Below are positions 1 to 6,086 of a stretch of DNA of 9,949 nucleotides, in pieces. Both the position numbers and the translations under genes were made by a program. The stretch covers positions 1 to 9,949 of the forward strand of contig DATFPK010000096.1 of NCBI GenBank assembly GCA_035264885.1. The letters run 5' to 3'. The first letter of the stretch is position 1, and each line of letters starts with the position of its first letter. Source of the stretch: DATFPK01 sp035264885. Its GTDB lineage: Bacteria > Actinomycetota > Thermoleophilia > Solirubrobacterales > 70-9. The notes beneath the pieces were generated by a model. That model did no database searches, was not told the DNA's origin, and was given only the letters and a program-made list of their open reading frames with translations.

Positions 1-1227
1 GGCGGTCTTCTTCAGCAGCCGGTCGCCGGCCTGATGTCCGTAGCGGTCGTTGTAGGCCTTGAAGTGGTCAAGGTCGAGCATGGCGACGCAAAGCGGGTTG
101 CCCGAGCGCCGGGCCCGGGCGACCTCGCGGGTCAGGTGCTCGTCCCACGCGCGCCGGTTGAGCAGCCCCGTGAGGTCGTCGGTGCGGGCGGCGCGCTCGA
201 GGCGCTCGAGCAGCTCGGTCCGCTCGATCGCGTTCGACGCCTCGGCGGCGAGCAGCGCGATCACCTGGACGACCTCGTCATCGAGGCTCGACACCTCCCG
301 GTCCCAGTAGACGGTGAGGACCCCGATCGGCACGCCGTCGCGGAGCACCGGCTGGAAGAGGACCGACACGGCCCCGACCTCGCCGGCGATCCCCTGGTCG
401 ACATCGGGGTTCTTCCCGGCATCGGCGACGAAGAAGGGCTCGCGCGAGGTGAAGGCCCGGATCACGCCGGAGGGGCTGCCGACGAAGAGCACCTGCCGGC
501 CGCGGAGGAACGGGTCGGACGCTGAGTCGGCGCGGAGGCCGCTCCCGTCCGGAGTGGGCAGCCAGAGGGAGGCGCCGGCGGCGTGCGCGGCGTGCAGAGC
601 GGCGTCGCAGATCGCATCGGCCGCTGCGTCCGGCGTCGTGCTGCGCGAAAGCTCCTGGGCGACGCTGTCGACGGCGGTCAGCGCCCGCGCCCGCTTGTAG
701 GCGTCCGACGCACTGGCCCTGACCCGCTCGGCAAGCACGTTGATCAGGATTCCGCCGATCGCGATCGTCGCGATCGCCATCATCCACCGGCCGACCGGCG
801 AGGTGAGGTCGACTTCAGTCTCCACCCAGGCGAAGGCGGCGCCGACCGCCGCCATGTGGAGGGCACCCCCCAGCCGGCCGAAGAAGAAGAAGGCGTACAG
901 CCCGGTCCATATATAGAAGAACGTGTAGAAGCCGCTGGGCTCGCCGCTCAGGTAGACCGCGCGGGTGATCACGATCGTTCCGCCGAGCACGGTGAGCTGG
1001 AGCGCCCAGACCGGCACCCGTCCGGCGGCGGCGATCAGCGCCAGCGCGACGACGTAGGAGATCGCGACGTTGGTCCACAGCGCTGGGGTGTCGAACTGCG
1101 CCGGGTGCGGCAGGAGCAGGCTGATCGCGCCGATCGACGCGCCCGCGAAGTAGAGGGCGCCGAGGGTCAGCGCCATGACCCGGCGGTGCTCCCCCGTCGC
1201 GGGGGGCCCCGCCCCCACGACGCTCAA
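1..1227 (-). CDS. Membrane-bound GAF-GGDEF diguanylate cyclase, C-terminus cut off by window edge
   Basis: Reading the minus strand from a TTG at 1227 gives 409 codons open to base 1, so the gene continues beyond the window. The N-terminal half is hydrophobic with about six membrane segments (roughly residues 19-39, 51-70, 74-93, 100-118, 120-136, 147-165). A GAF-like sensor domain follows (about 185-335, containing QPVLRDGVPIGVLTVYWDRE). A short coiled linker (TELLERLERAARTD) leads into the start of a GGDEF domain: DDLTGLLNRRAWDEHL at about 350-365 and LDLDHFKAYNDRYGHQAGD at 384-402, including the Asp residues that bind metal. The GG(D/E)EF active-site loop lies outside the window, so catalytic competence cannot be judged. 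Known role of the family: making cyclic di-GMP from two GTP. The TTG start is preferred because AAAGGG sits 8 nt upstream; an in-frame ATG at 1176, still before the first membrane segment, is the alternative. Divergent from rlmN. Confidence 0.9.
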   Translation of the reverse strand, partial: MSVVGAGPPATGEHRRVMALTLGALYFAGASIGAISLLLPHPAQFDTPALWTNVAISYVVALALIAAAGRVPVWALQLTVLGGTIVITRAVYLSGEPSGFYTFFYIWTGLYAFFFFGRLGGALHMAAVGAAFAWVETEVDLTSPVGRWMMAIATIAIGGILINVLAERVRASASDAYKRARALTAVDSVAQELSRSTTPDAAADAICDAALHAAHAAGASLWLPTPDGSGLRADSASDPFLRGRQVLFVGSPSGVIRAFTSREPFFVADAGKNPDVDQGIAGEVGAVSVLFQPVLRDGVPIGVLTVYWDREVSSLDDEVVQVIALLAAEASNAIERTELLERLERAARTDDLTGLLNRRAWDEHLTREVARARRSGNPLCVAMLDLDHFKAYNDRYGHQAGDRLLKKTA

Positions 1228-1244
1228 CTCGAGCACCCTTTCAC
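1224..1244 (-). CDS. Possible six-codon leader ORF coupled to the GGDEF gene
   Basis: A GTG at 1244-1242 opens a six-codon frame (M/V-K-G-C-S-S) ending in a TGA at 1226-1224. That stop overlaps the proposed TTG start of the downstream cyclase as TTGA. The GTG lies exactly 6 nt after TATTCT, the spacing expected of a leaderless start. The downstream Shine-Dalgarno AAAGGG lies inside this mini-ORF. Termination-reinitiation coupling is therefore possible. It rests on sequence geometry only, and the frame is short enough to be chance. Confidence 0.22.
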   Translation of the reverse strand: MKGCSS

Positions 1245-1250
1245 GGGTCC

Positions 1251-1256
1251 AGAATA
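1251..1256 (-). promoter_or_regulatory. Putative -10 box for the GGDEF gene
   Basis: TATTCT read on the minus strand (AGAATA on plus) matches TATAAT at four positions and the actinobacterial TAnnnT pattern. It stands out in a GC-rich divergent gap. A weak -35 (TGGCAA) lies 17 nt upstream. Transcription would begin near 1244, giving a leader of about 17 nt before the TTG start. Inference only. Confidence 0.35.
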
Positions 1257-1289
1257 AGTCCGCGAGCGGGGCCTTGCCACACTGATTTT

Positions 1290-2273
1290 GTGGATTTGGA
1301 GCTTTTGTCCCACTTTCTCCGCGAGCGCGGTGAGCCGGGCTACCGCGAGGACCAGGTCTGGCAGTGGCTCGCCCGGGGCGCCGGCTCCTACGACGAGATG
1401 ACCGACCTGCCGGCGGCGCTGCGCGAGGCCCTGGCGACATCGGTTCCGATCAGCTCGCTGGAGGTCGAGCACACCGCCCGCTCGCGCGACGGGACCGAGA
1501 AGGCGCTCTTCGCAACCGGCGACGGACGCCCCGTCGAAGCGGTGCTGATGCGGTACCGCGACGGCCGCCGGTCGGTCTGCGTCTCGAGCCAGTCCGGCTG
1601 CCCGCTGACCTGCACGTTCTGCGCGACCGGGACCATGCGGTTCGGGCGCAACCTGCGGGCCGGAGAAATCCTCGACCAAGCCCTCCACTTCCGGCGCGGC
1701 GAGGCCATCGACCACGTCGTCTTCATGGGAATGGGCGAGCCGCTGATGAACCTCGACTCCGTCCTCGCGGCCTGCGAGCGGTTGCCGAGCATGGGCGTCG
1801 CCTCCTCGCATACCACGGTCTCGACCGTCGGCTGGGTCCCGGGGATCGCGCGGATGGCCGCCGAGGGGCCGCCGGTTCGGCTCGCGCTGTCGCTCCACGC
1901 CGCCGACCCCGACCTGCGGTCGGAGCTGATGCCGGTCAACGACCGCTGCCCGCTCCCGGAGGTGATCGAGGCCTGCCTCGCCTGGCGCGGGGCCCGCCGC
2001 CGCAGGGTCTACGTCGAGTACCTCATGCTGGCCGGCGTCAACGACCGCTTCGAGCAGGCCGTTGCGCTGGCCGAGCTGCTCCGCCCGCGCGAGGCGTTCA
2101 AGGTCAACCTGATCCCGTACAACCCGACGGGCACGGGGTTCGAGGGCTCGAGCCGCGCCGCGATCGACGCGTTCGCCGTGGCGCTGCGGGAGCGCGGGGT
2201 CCCTGCCACGGTGCGGCTCACGCGGGGCCGCGACATCGACGCCGCCTGCGGGCAGCTCGCGGCCAAGGCCTGA
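1290..2273 (+). CDS. rlmN: Dual-specificity RNA methyltransferase RlmN (23S rRNA A2503 / tRNA A37, C2)
   Basis: This 327-residue radical-SAM enzyme is recognisable throughout. The N-terminal helical region has GEPGYREDQVWQWL (15-27). The radical-SAM cluster motif is CPLTCTFC, with cysteines at 104, 108 and 111 (CX3CX2C). GMGEPLMNLD follows at 147-156. The C-terminal signature TRGRDIDAACGQL spans 311-323. The two mechanistic cysteines of the family are present: C97, seven residues before the cluster as in the E. coli enzyme, and C320 in the DAACGQ motif, the one that becomes methylated. The known reaction is methylation of C2 of an adenosine in 23S rRNA (A2503) and in certain tRNAs (A37), using two SAM. 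The start is a GTG; no other in-frame start lies closely upstream, and the N-terminus is slightly short but complete. No clear Shine-Dalgarno is visible. It is divergent from the GGDEF gene and convergent with zwf, with a 10-bp gap. Confidence 0.96.
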   Translation: MDLELLSHFLRERGEPGYREDQVWQWLARGAGSYDEMTDLPAALREALATSVPISSLEVEHTARSRDGTEKALFATGDGRPVEAVLMRYRDGRRSVCVSSQSGCPLTCTFCATGTMRFGRNLRAGEILDQALHFRRGEAIDHVVFMGMGEPLMNLDSVLAACERLPSMGVASSHTTVSTVGWVPGIARMAAEGPPVRLALSLHAADPDLRSELMPVNDRCPLPEVIEACLAWRGARRRRVYVEYLMLAGVNDRFEQAVALAELLRPREAFKVNLIPYNPTGTGFEGSSRAAIDAFAVALRERGVPATVRLTRGRDIDAACGQLAAKA

Positions 2274-2287
2274 GCTGGGCGGCTCAG
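2270..2287. terminator. Hairpin spanning the rlmN and zwf stop codons
   Basis: CTGAGC-tgggcg-GCTCAG is a perfect 6-bp stem with a 6-nt loop at the convergent junction. The rlmN TGA (2271-2273) is in the left arm and the zwf stop (TCA on plus, 2284-2286) in the right arm. There is no T-tract on either side, so if it terminates transcription it would be as an L-/I-shaped, bidirectional type. The stem is short, so chance remains possible. Confidence 0.35.
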
Positions 2288-3657
2288 TCCGGCACCCAGG
2301 GCTCGTACCAGCGGCAGATCCCCCGGGTCAGGTCGGCCGCCTCGCGCGGCCCCCACTCGCCCTGCGCGTAGCGTTTGACCGGCGGCGGCCGTTCGAGCAG
2401 AGGCTGGACGATCCGCCAGGTCTCCTCGACGACCTCCTCGTCGGTGAAGAGGTCGGTCCTGCCCTCGAGGGCGTCGCCGATCAGCCGCTCGTAGGGCTCG
2501 GGGTCCTCGCCCGGGACCTTCTCGAACAGGACCTCGAGGTCGGCGGGCTCGAAGTCCTCGACCGCGGCTCGCTTGGCCAGGAACCGCACCCTCGCCCCGG
2601 GCTTCGGGCTGATCCGGAAGACGAGCTGGTTCGGCTCCGGGATCGGCCCCGAGCCGACGCCCAGCCGTGGCGGGCGCCGGAAGACCACGTTCACCTCGGT
2701 TGCGTTGACCGGCATCCGCTTGCCGGCCCGGAGGAAGAACGGGACGCCGGACCAGCGCCAGTTGTCGATCTCGAGCTCGAGCGCCGCGTAGGTCTCGGTG
2801 GCCGAGTCCCGGGCGACGCCGTCGATCTCCCGATAGCCGTCGTACTGCCCGCGGACATAGCGCTCGGGGTCGGCTTCGCACACCGCCTTGAAGAGGTCGA
2901 GCTTCTTGTCCCGGATCGAACCCTCCCGGTTGCCGGCCGGCGGCTCCATCGCGACCGTCGCCAGGACCTGGAGCATGTGGTTCTGGACGACGTCGCGGAG
3001 CGCTCCGACCTCGTCGTAGAAGCGGCCGCGGCCCTCGACGCCGAAGTCCTCGGCAAGAGTGACCTGGACGTGGGAGACGTAGTTGCGGTTCCAGACCGGC
3101 TCGAGCATCGAGTTCGCGAACCGGAGGTAGGTGATGTCCATCACCGGCTCCTTCGCGACGTAGTGGTCGATGCGGAGGATCTGCTCCTCGCGCAGGACCT
3201 CGCGCAGCTCGCCGGCGAGGGCGCGGGCGGACTCGACGTCGTGGCCGAACGGCTTCTCGATGATCACCCGCGCGTTCCCGGTAACGCCCGCCTGGCCGAG
3301 CCCGTCGACGATCGTCGCGAAGAGCGAGGGTGGGACCTCGAGGTAGAAGACCGGATCCGAGGACCCCTCGATCGCGGCCGCCACCCGGTCGTAGGCCCCC
3401 TGGTCGGTCAGGTCCGCCGGGATGTAGTGGAGCCGTTCGGCGAGGGCGGCAAAGACGTCCTCGTCGGGCTGGTCCACCGTCGCGCCGATCGATTCGCGGG
3501 CCAGCTCGCGCAGGTCGTCGTCGCCCATGTCCTGGCGCCCGACGCCGTGGATGGGGCATTGGAGTCGCCCCCGCCGCTCCAGCCGGTAAAGCGCCTTGAA
3601 GGTCATCTTCCGGGCCAGGTCGCCGGTGATCCCGAAGATGACTAGGGCGTCGGCCAC
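2284..3657 (-). CDS. zwf: Glucose-6-phosphate 1-dehydrogenase
   Basis: It oxidises glucose-6-phosphate to 6-phosphogluconolactone while reducing NAD(P)+, the entry step of the oxidative pentose phosphate pathway. With the GTG start at 3657 the protein has 457 residues, slightly shorter than typical homologues. Visible motifs are the dinucleotide-binding loop IFGITGDLARK (7-17), EKPFG (134-138), the substrate-binding signature RIDHYVAKEPV (162-172, His165 and Lys169) and RDVVQNHMLQ (221-230) with the likely catalytic base His227. One oddity is VAKE where most family members read LGKE. The GTG start is preferred over an ATG six codons upstream (3675). The family N-terminus begins about at ADALVIFG, and TAGCCT lies 7 nt before the GTG in a leaderless-promoter arrangement. 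The ATG has no Shine-Dalgarno. It is divergent from gnd with only 29 bp between starts, and convergent with rlmN. No opcA-like partner is in the window. Confidence 0.95.
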   Translation of the reverse strand: MADALVIFGITGDLARKMTFKALYRLERRGRLQCPIHGVGRQDMGDDDLRELARESIGATVDQPDEDVFAALAERLHYIPADLTDQGAYDRVAAAIEGSSDPVFYLEVPPSLFATIVDGLGQAGVTGNARVIIEKPFGHDVESARALAGELREVLREEQILRIDHYVAKEPVMDITYLRFANSMLEPVWNRNYVSHVQVTLAEDFGVEGRGRFYDEVGALRDVVQNHMLQVLATVAMEPPAGNREGSIRDKKLDLFKAVCEADPERYVRGQYDGYREIDGVARDSATETYAALELEIDNWRWSGVPFFLRAGKRMPVNATEVNVVFRRPPRLGVGSGPIPEPNQLVFRISPKPGARVRFLAKRAAVEDFEPADLEVLFEKVPGEDPEPYERLIGDALEGRTDLFTDEEVVEETWRIVQPLLERPPPVKRYAQGEWGPREAADLTRGICRWYEPWVPD

Positions 3658-3664
3658 GCGCCGC

Positions 3665-3670
3665 AGGCTA
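3665..3670 (-). promoter_or_regulatory. Putative leaderless -10 box for zwf
   Basis: TAGCCT on the minus strand, 7 nt before the proposed GTG start of zwf. It fits TAnnnT and the -10-to-start spacing of a leaderless transcript. It is four bases away from the facing gnd -10 box. No convincing -35 was found. Confidence 0.4.
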
Positions 3671-3674
3671 GCCA

Positions 3675-3680
3675 TAGGAT
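3675..3680 (+). promoter_or_regulatory. Putative leaderless -10 box for gnd
   Basis: TAGGAT followed by 6 nt (caggtc) and then the gnd ATG. The same hexamer precedes tkt. The spacing suggests transcription starts at or next to the ATG. The AGGA within it could also act as a weak Shine-Dalgarno on a longer mRNA, so the two readings compete. No recognisable -35. Confidence 0.45.
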
Positions 3681-3686
3681 CAGGTC

Positions 3687-4703
3687 ATGGAGCTTGGCAT
3701 CGTCGGGCTGGGCCGGATGGGGGCGAACATCGCCCGCCGGCTCATGCGGGGCGGGCACCGCTGCGTCGTCCACGACGTCAACCCCGAGGCGATCGAGGCG
3801 CTGGTGGCGGAGGGAGCCGACGGGGCGGCCTCGCTGGCCGAGTTGGCGGGAAAGCTCGAGGCTCCGCGCGCGGTCTGGGTGATGGTGCCGGCGGGGCGGA
3901 TCACCGAGGAGACCGTGGCCGCGGTGGCCGCCGAGCTGTCGCGCGGAGATGCGGTGATCGACGGCGGCAACACGAATCACCGCGACGACATCCGGCGGGC
4001 GACTGTGCTCGCCGAGCGCGGCGTCGACTACATCGACTGCGGGACCAGCGGCGGGGTCTTCGGACTCGAGCGCGGCTTCTGCCTGATGATCGGCGGGCCC
4101 GACGAGGCGGTCGAGCGGCTCACCCCGGTCTTCGAGACCCTGGCGCCCGGGGTGGATGCGGCGGAGAGGACCGGCGGCCGGCAGGGCGAGCCCTCGCCCG
4201 CCGAGCACGGATACCTGCACTGCGGTCCGGCGGGCGCGGGGCACTTCGTGAAGATGGTTCACAACGGGATCGAGTACGGCGTGATGGCCGCCTACGCCGA
4301 GGGCCTGAACGTGCTGGAGAACGCCGACGCGGGCCTGCGCGAGCAGCGCCACGACGCGGAGACGGCCCCGCTCGACCACCCCGAGCACTACCGCTATGAG
4401 ATCGACATAGCCGAGGTCAGCGAGGTCTGGCGGCGCGGCAGCGTCATCTCCTCCTGGCTGCTCGACCTGACCGCCGCGGCGCTGCATGAGTCGCCCCGCC
4501 TCGAGGACTTCGAGGGCCGGGTCTCGGACAGCGGCGAGGGACGGTGGACGTCGGTCGCGGCGGTCGAGGAGGGCGTGCCGACGCCGGTGCTGACGGCGGC
4601 GCTTTACTCGCGCTTCTCCTCCCGGGACCTGGACGAGTTCGCCAACCGGGCCTTGTCGGCGATGCGCAAGCAGTTCGGCGGGCACGAGGAGAAAAAGACC
4701 TGA
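3687..4703 (+). CDS. gnd: 6-phosphogluconate dehydrogenase, decarboxylating, short NAD-type
   Basis: It converts 6-phosphogluconate to ribulose-5-phosphate and CO2. The 338-residue length marks the short form, not the ~470-residue E. coli type. The Rossmann motif is GLGRMG (7-12). The second strand ends in an acidic residue (VVHDVNPEA, Asp30), which in related enzymes favours NAD+ over NADP+; this cofactor preference is inferred. Other signatures are IDGGNTN (91-97), the substrate loop CGTSGGVFG (118-126) and GHFVKMVHNGIEYG (185-198), with the likely catalytic Lys189 and Asn193. The short-form-specific segment AEHGYLHCGP (172-181) is also present. The ATG start abuts the first beta strand and has both TAGGAT and AGGA just upstream. 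It is divergent from zwf, and its stop codon overlaps the apparent CTG start of pgl, so gnd and pgl should be cotranscribed and translationally coupled. Confidence 0.95.
   Translation: MELGIVGLGRMGANIARRLMRGGHRCVVHDVNPEAIEALVAEGADGAASLAELAGKLEAPRAVWVMVPAGRITEETVAAVAAELSRGDAVIDGGNTNHRDDIRRATVLAERGVDYIDCGTSGGVFGLERGFCLMIGGPDEAVERLTPVFETLAPGVDAAERTGGRQGEPSPAEHGYLHCGPAGAGHFVKMVHNGIEYGVMAAYAEGLNVLENADAGLREQRHDAETAPLDHPEHYRYEIDIAEVSEVWRRGSVISSWLLDLTAAALHESPRLEDFEGRVSDSGEGRWTSVAAVEEGVPTPVLTAALYSRFSSRDLDEFANRALSAMRKQFGGHEEKKT
4686..4691 (+). promoter_or_regulatory. Shine-Dalgarno deciding the pgl start
   Basis: GAGGAG lies in the last codons of gnd, 8 nt before a CTG at 4700. It is the strongest ribosome-binding site I can see in the window. 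The A-rich stretch that follows is unusual here. It supports initiation at the CTG that overlaps the gnd TGA (CTGA). Confidence 0.6.
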
Positions 4704-5368
4704 ATCTGGAGGTCGCCGCCGGGCCGGACGAGGCCGCCCGGCGCGCCGCCGAGCTGATCGTCGCGGCGGGGAACGAGGCGCTCGCCGCCCGGGGCTCGTT
4801 CTCTCTGGCGCTGAGCGGCGGCCGCACGCCGCTGGTGATGCTCGCCTACCTGGCCCGGATGGAGGCGCCGTGGGACGAGATGGAGGTCTTCCAGGTCGAC
4901 GAGCGGGTCGCCGCGCCGGGCAGCCCGGACCGCAACCTGACCCACATGATCGTCGCGCTGCCGATCGAGCGGCAGGCGGTGCTGCGGCCGATGCCGGTGA
5001 CCAGCCGCGACCTGGAGGCGGTGGCCGATGAGTACGCGGCGGCATTGCCCCAGCGGCTGGACCTCGTGCACCTCGGGCTGGGGCGTGACGGGCACACAGC
5101 GTCGCTGGTTCCCGGCGACCCGGTCCTCGAGGTGACGGACCGGAAGGTCGCGGTCACCGAGGAGGCCTACCAGGGCCACCGCAGGATGACGCTCACCTAT
5201 CCGCCGCTCGACGAGGCCCGCCGGGTCTTCTGGCTGGTCACCGGCGAGGAGAAGCGCGAGCCGCTCGGCCGCCTGCTCGACGGCGACGAGTCGATCCCCG
5301 CCGGACGGGTGCGCGCCGAGGACATGGTCGTCCTCGCCGACGAGGCGGCGGCGGGCCGCGCCGCTTAG
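4700..5368 (+). CDS. pgl: 6-phosphogluconolactonase, apparent CTG start
   Basis: It hydrolyses 6-phosphogluconolactone to 6-phosphogluconate, the step between Zwf and Gnd. The 222-residue protein is a normal length for the DevB/Pgl family. Motifs are LALSGGRTP (36-44), FQVDER (64-69), GLGRDGHTASLVP (126-138) and IPAGRV (199-204). No ATG, GTG or TTG lies in frame between 4544 and the SGG motif. Beginning at ATG 4544 would add 52 unrelated residues read from inside gnd. The CTG at 4700 gives MNLEVAAGPDEAARRAAELI, a family-like N-terminus, and has GAGGAG 8 nt upstream. A second CTG at 4706 is less well placed. It overlaps the gnd stop (CTGA) and is convergent with rpiA, with a 3-bp gap. Function is secure; the start codon is inferred. 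Confidence 0.92.
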   Translation: MNLEVAAGPDEAARRAAELIVAAGNEALAARGSFSLALSGGRTPLVMLAYLARMEAPWDEMEVFQVDERVAAPGSPDRNLTHMIVALPIERQAVLRPMPVTSRDLEAVADEYAAALPQRLDLVHLGLGRDGHTASLVPGDPVLEVTDRKVAVTEEAYQGHRRMTLTYPPLDEARRVFWLVTGEEKREPLGRLLDGDESIPAGRVRAEDMVVLADEAAAGRAA

Positions 5369-5371
5369 CAT

Positions 5372-6043
5372 TCAGGCCGAGAACGGCAGGCGCTCGACGC
5401 TGCCGTCGGCGTAGCCGGAGAGGACCTCGGCGCCGAGCTCGGCCGCGAAAAGGCCGTGGCCCGCCACGCCGGGGTCGGCGTCCAGCCGGGCGGCGAGACC
5501 AGGCGGGTCGTCAGCCGGGCCGTAGAAGTCGGCGATGACACCGCCGTCGGGGCTCGGCGGTGCGTCGCGTCGCTGAACGTCTCCGTGGGTCGCGAGGCGC
5601 TTGAGCGTCGCCGGGAGTCCGAAGGGAAAGAGCTCGAGCGGGACCGGCGGGCCAATCGCGTCCACCAGCTTCGAGTCGTCGACGATCACGACGAGCCGGT
5701 CGGCCGCCACCGCGACGATCTTCTCGCGGAGGTGCGCGCCGCCGCCGCCCTTGACCAGCCATCCGTCGGGTGAGACCTGGTCGGCGCCGTCGATCGCGAT
5801 GTCGAGGCGGCCGATCGTGTCGAAGTCCTCCACCGCCAGGCCGAGCCCGGCGGCGGCCTCCGCGGTCCCCGGGGAGGTCGCGACACAGCGGACGTCCAAG
5901 TCTCGGTTCGCCAGGGCCGGCAGGAAGAAGGCGACGGTGGAGCCGGTTCCGAGCCCGACGGCCATTCCGTCGTCGACCAGCCCGGCGGCCGCCTCGCCGG
6001 CGGCCCGCTTGCCGGCGTCGGCTGAGGTGGATGCCGCGTCCAC
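5372..6043 (-). CDS. rpiA: Ribose-5-phosphate isomerase A
   Basis: It interconverts ribulose-5-phosphate and ribose-5-phosphate. From the GTG at 6043 the protein has 223 residues, close to the usual RpiA length. The phosphate-binding loop is GLGTGSTVAF (30-39). The active-site cluster is IDGADQ (84-89), with Asp85 and Asp88, and then KGGGGAHLREK (98-108), with Lys98 and Glu107. The relative spacing of these four residues equals that of the E. coli enzyme (D81, D84, K94, E103). The GTG is chosen because family N-termini start shortly before GKRAAGEAAA and GATATT lies 6 nt upstream. An ATG at 6088 would add 15 odd residues and overlap the tkt ATG on the other strand. It is divergent from tkt and tail to tail with pgl. 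Confidence 0.95.
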   Translation of the reverse strand: MDAASTSADAGKRAAGEAAAGLVDDGMAVGLGTGSTVAFFLPALANRDLDVRCVATSPGTAEAAAGLGLAVEDFDTIGRLDIAIDGADQVSPDGWLVKGGGGAHLREKIVAVAADRLVVIVDDSKLVDAIGPPVPLELFPFGLPATLKRLATHGDVQRRDAPPSPDGGVIADFYGPADDPPGLAARLDADPGVAGHGLFAAELGAEVLSGYADGSVERLPFSA

Positions 6044-6049
6044 GGCGGC

Positions 6050-6055
6050 AATATC
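6050..6055 (-). promoter_or_regulatory. Putative leaderless -10 box for rpiA
   Basis: GATATT on the minus strand, 6 nt (gccgcc) before the proposed GTG. It matches TATAAT at four of six positions and is an AT island in GC-rich sequence. It lacks the first T of TAnnnT, so support is weaker than for gnd or tkt. Confidence 0.33.
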
Positions 6056-6072
6056 GCACCTCGCCCGGGGCG

Positions 6073-6078
6073 TAGGAT
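6073..6078 (+). promoter_or_regulatory. Putative -10 box for tkt
   Basis: TAGGAT, the same hexamer as before gnd, 8 nt before the tkt ATG. No Shine-Dalgarno is evident, so a leaderless or near-leaderless transcript is likely. It faces away from the rpiA -10 box within a 43-bp divergent gap. Confidence 0.42.
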
Positions 6079-6086
6079 CGGTTGGC

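Noticed and set aside
1278..1283. CACACT 6 nt before the rlmN GTG as a -10 box
   Set aside because: It only has A at position 2 and T at position 6; support is too weak to annotate although the spacing fits.
2009..3559. Long open frame on the minus strand (516 codons) out of phase with zwf
   Set aside because: An Arg/Pro/Gly-rich translation in a different frame of a clear zwf gene is a typical GC-rich artefact.
5369..5371. Terminator between pgl and rpiA
   Set aside because: The gap is 3 bp and I found no stem longer than four base pairs around the two stops.
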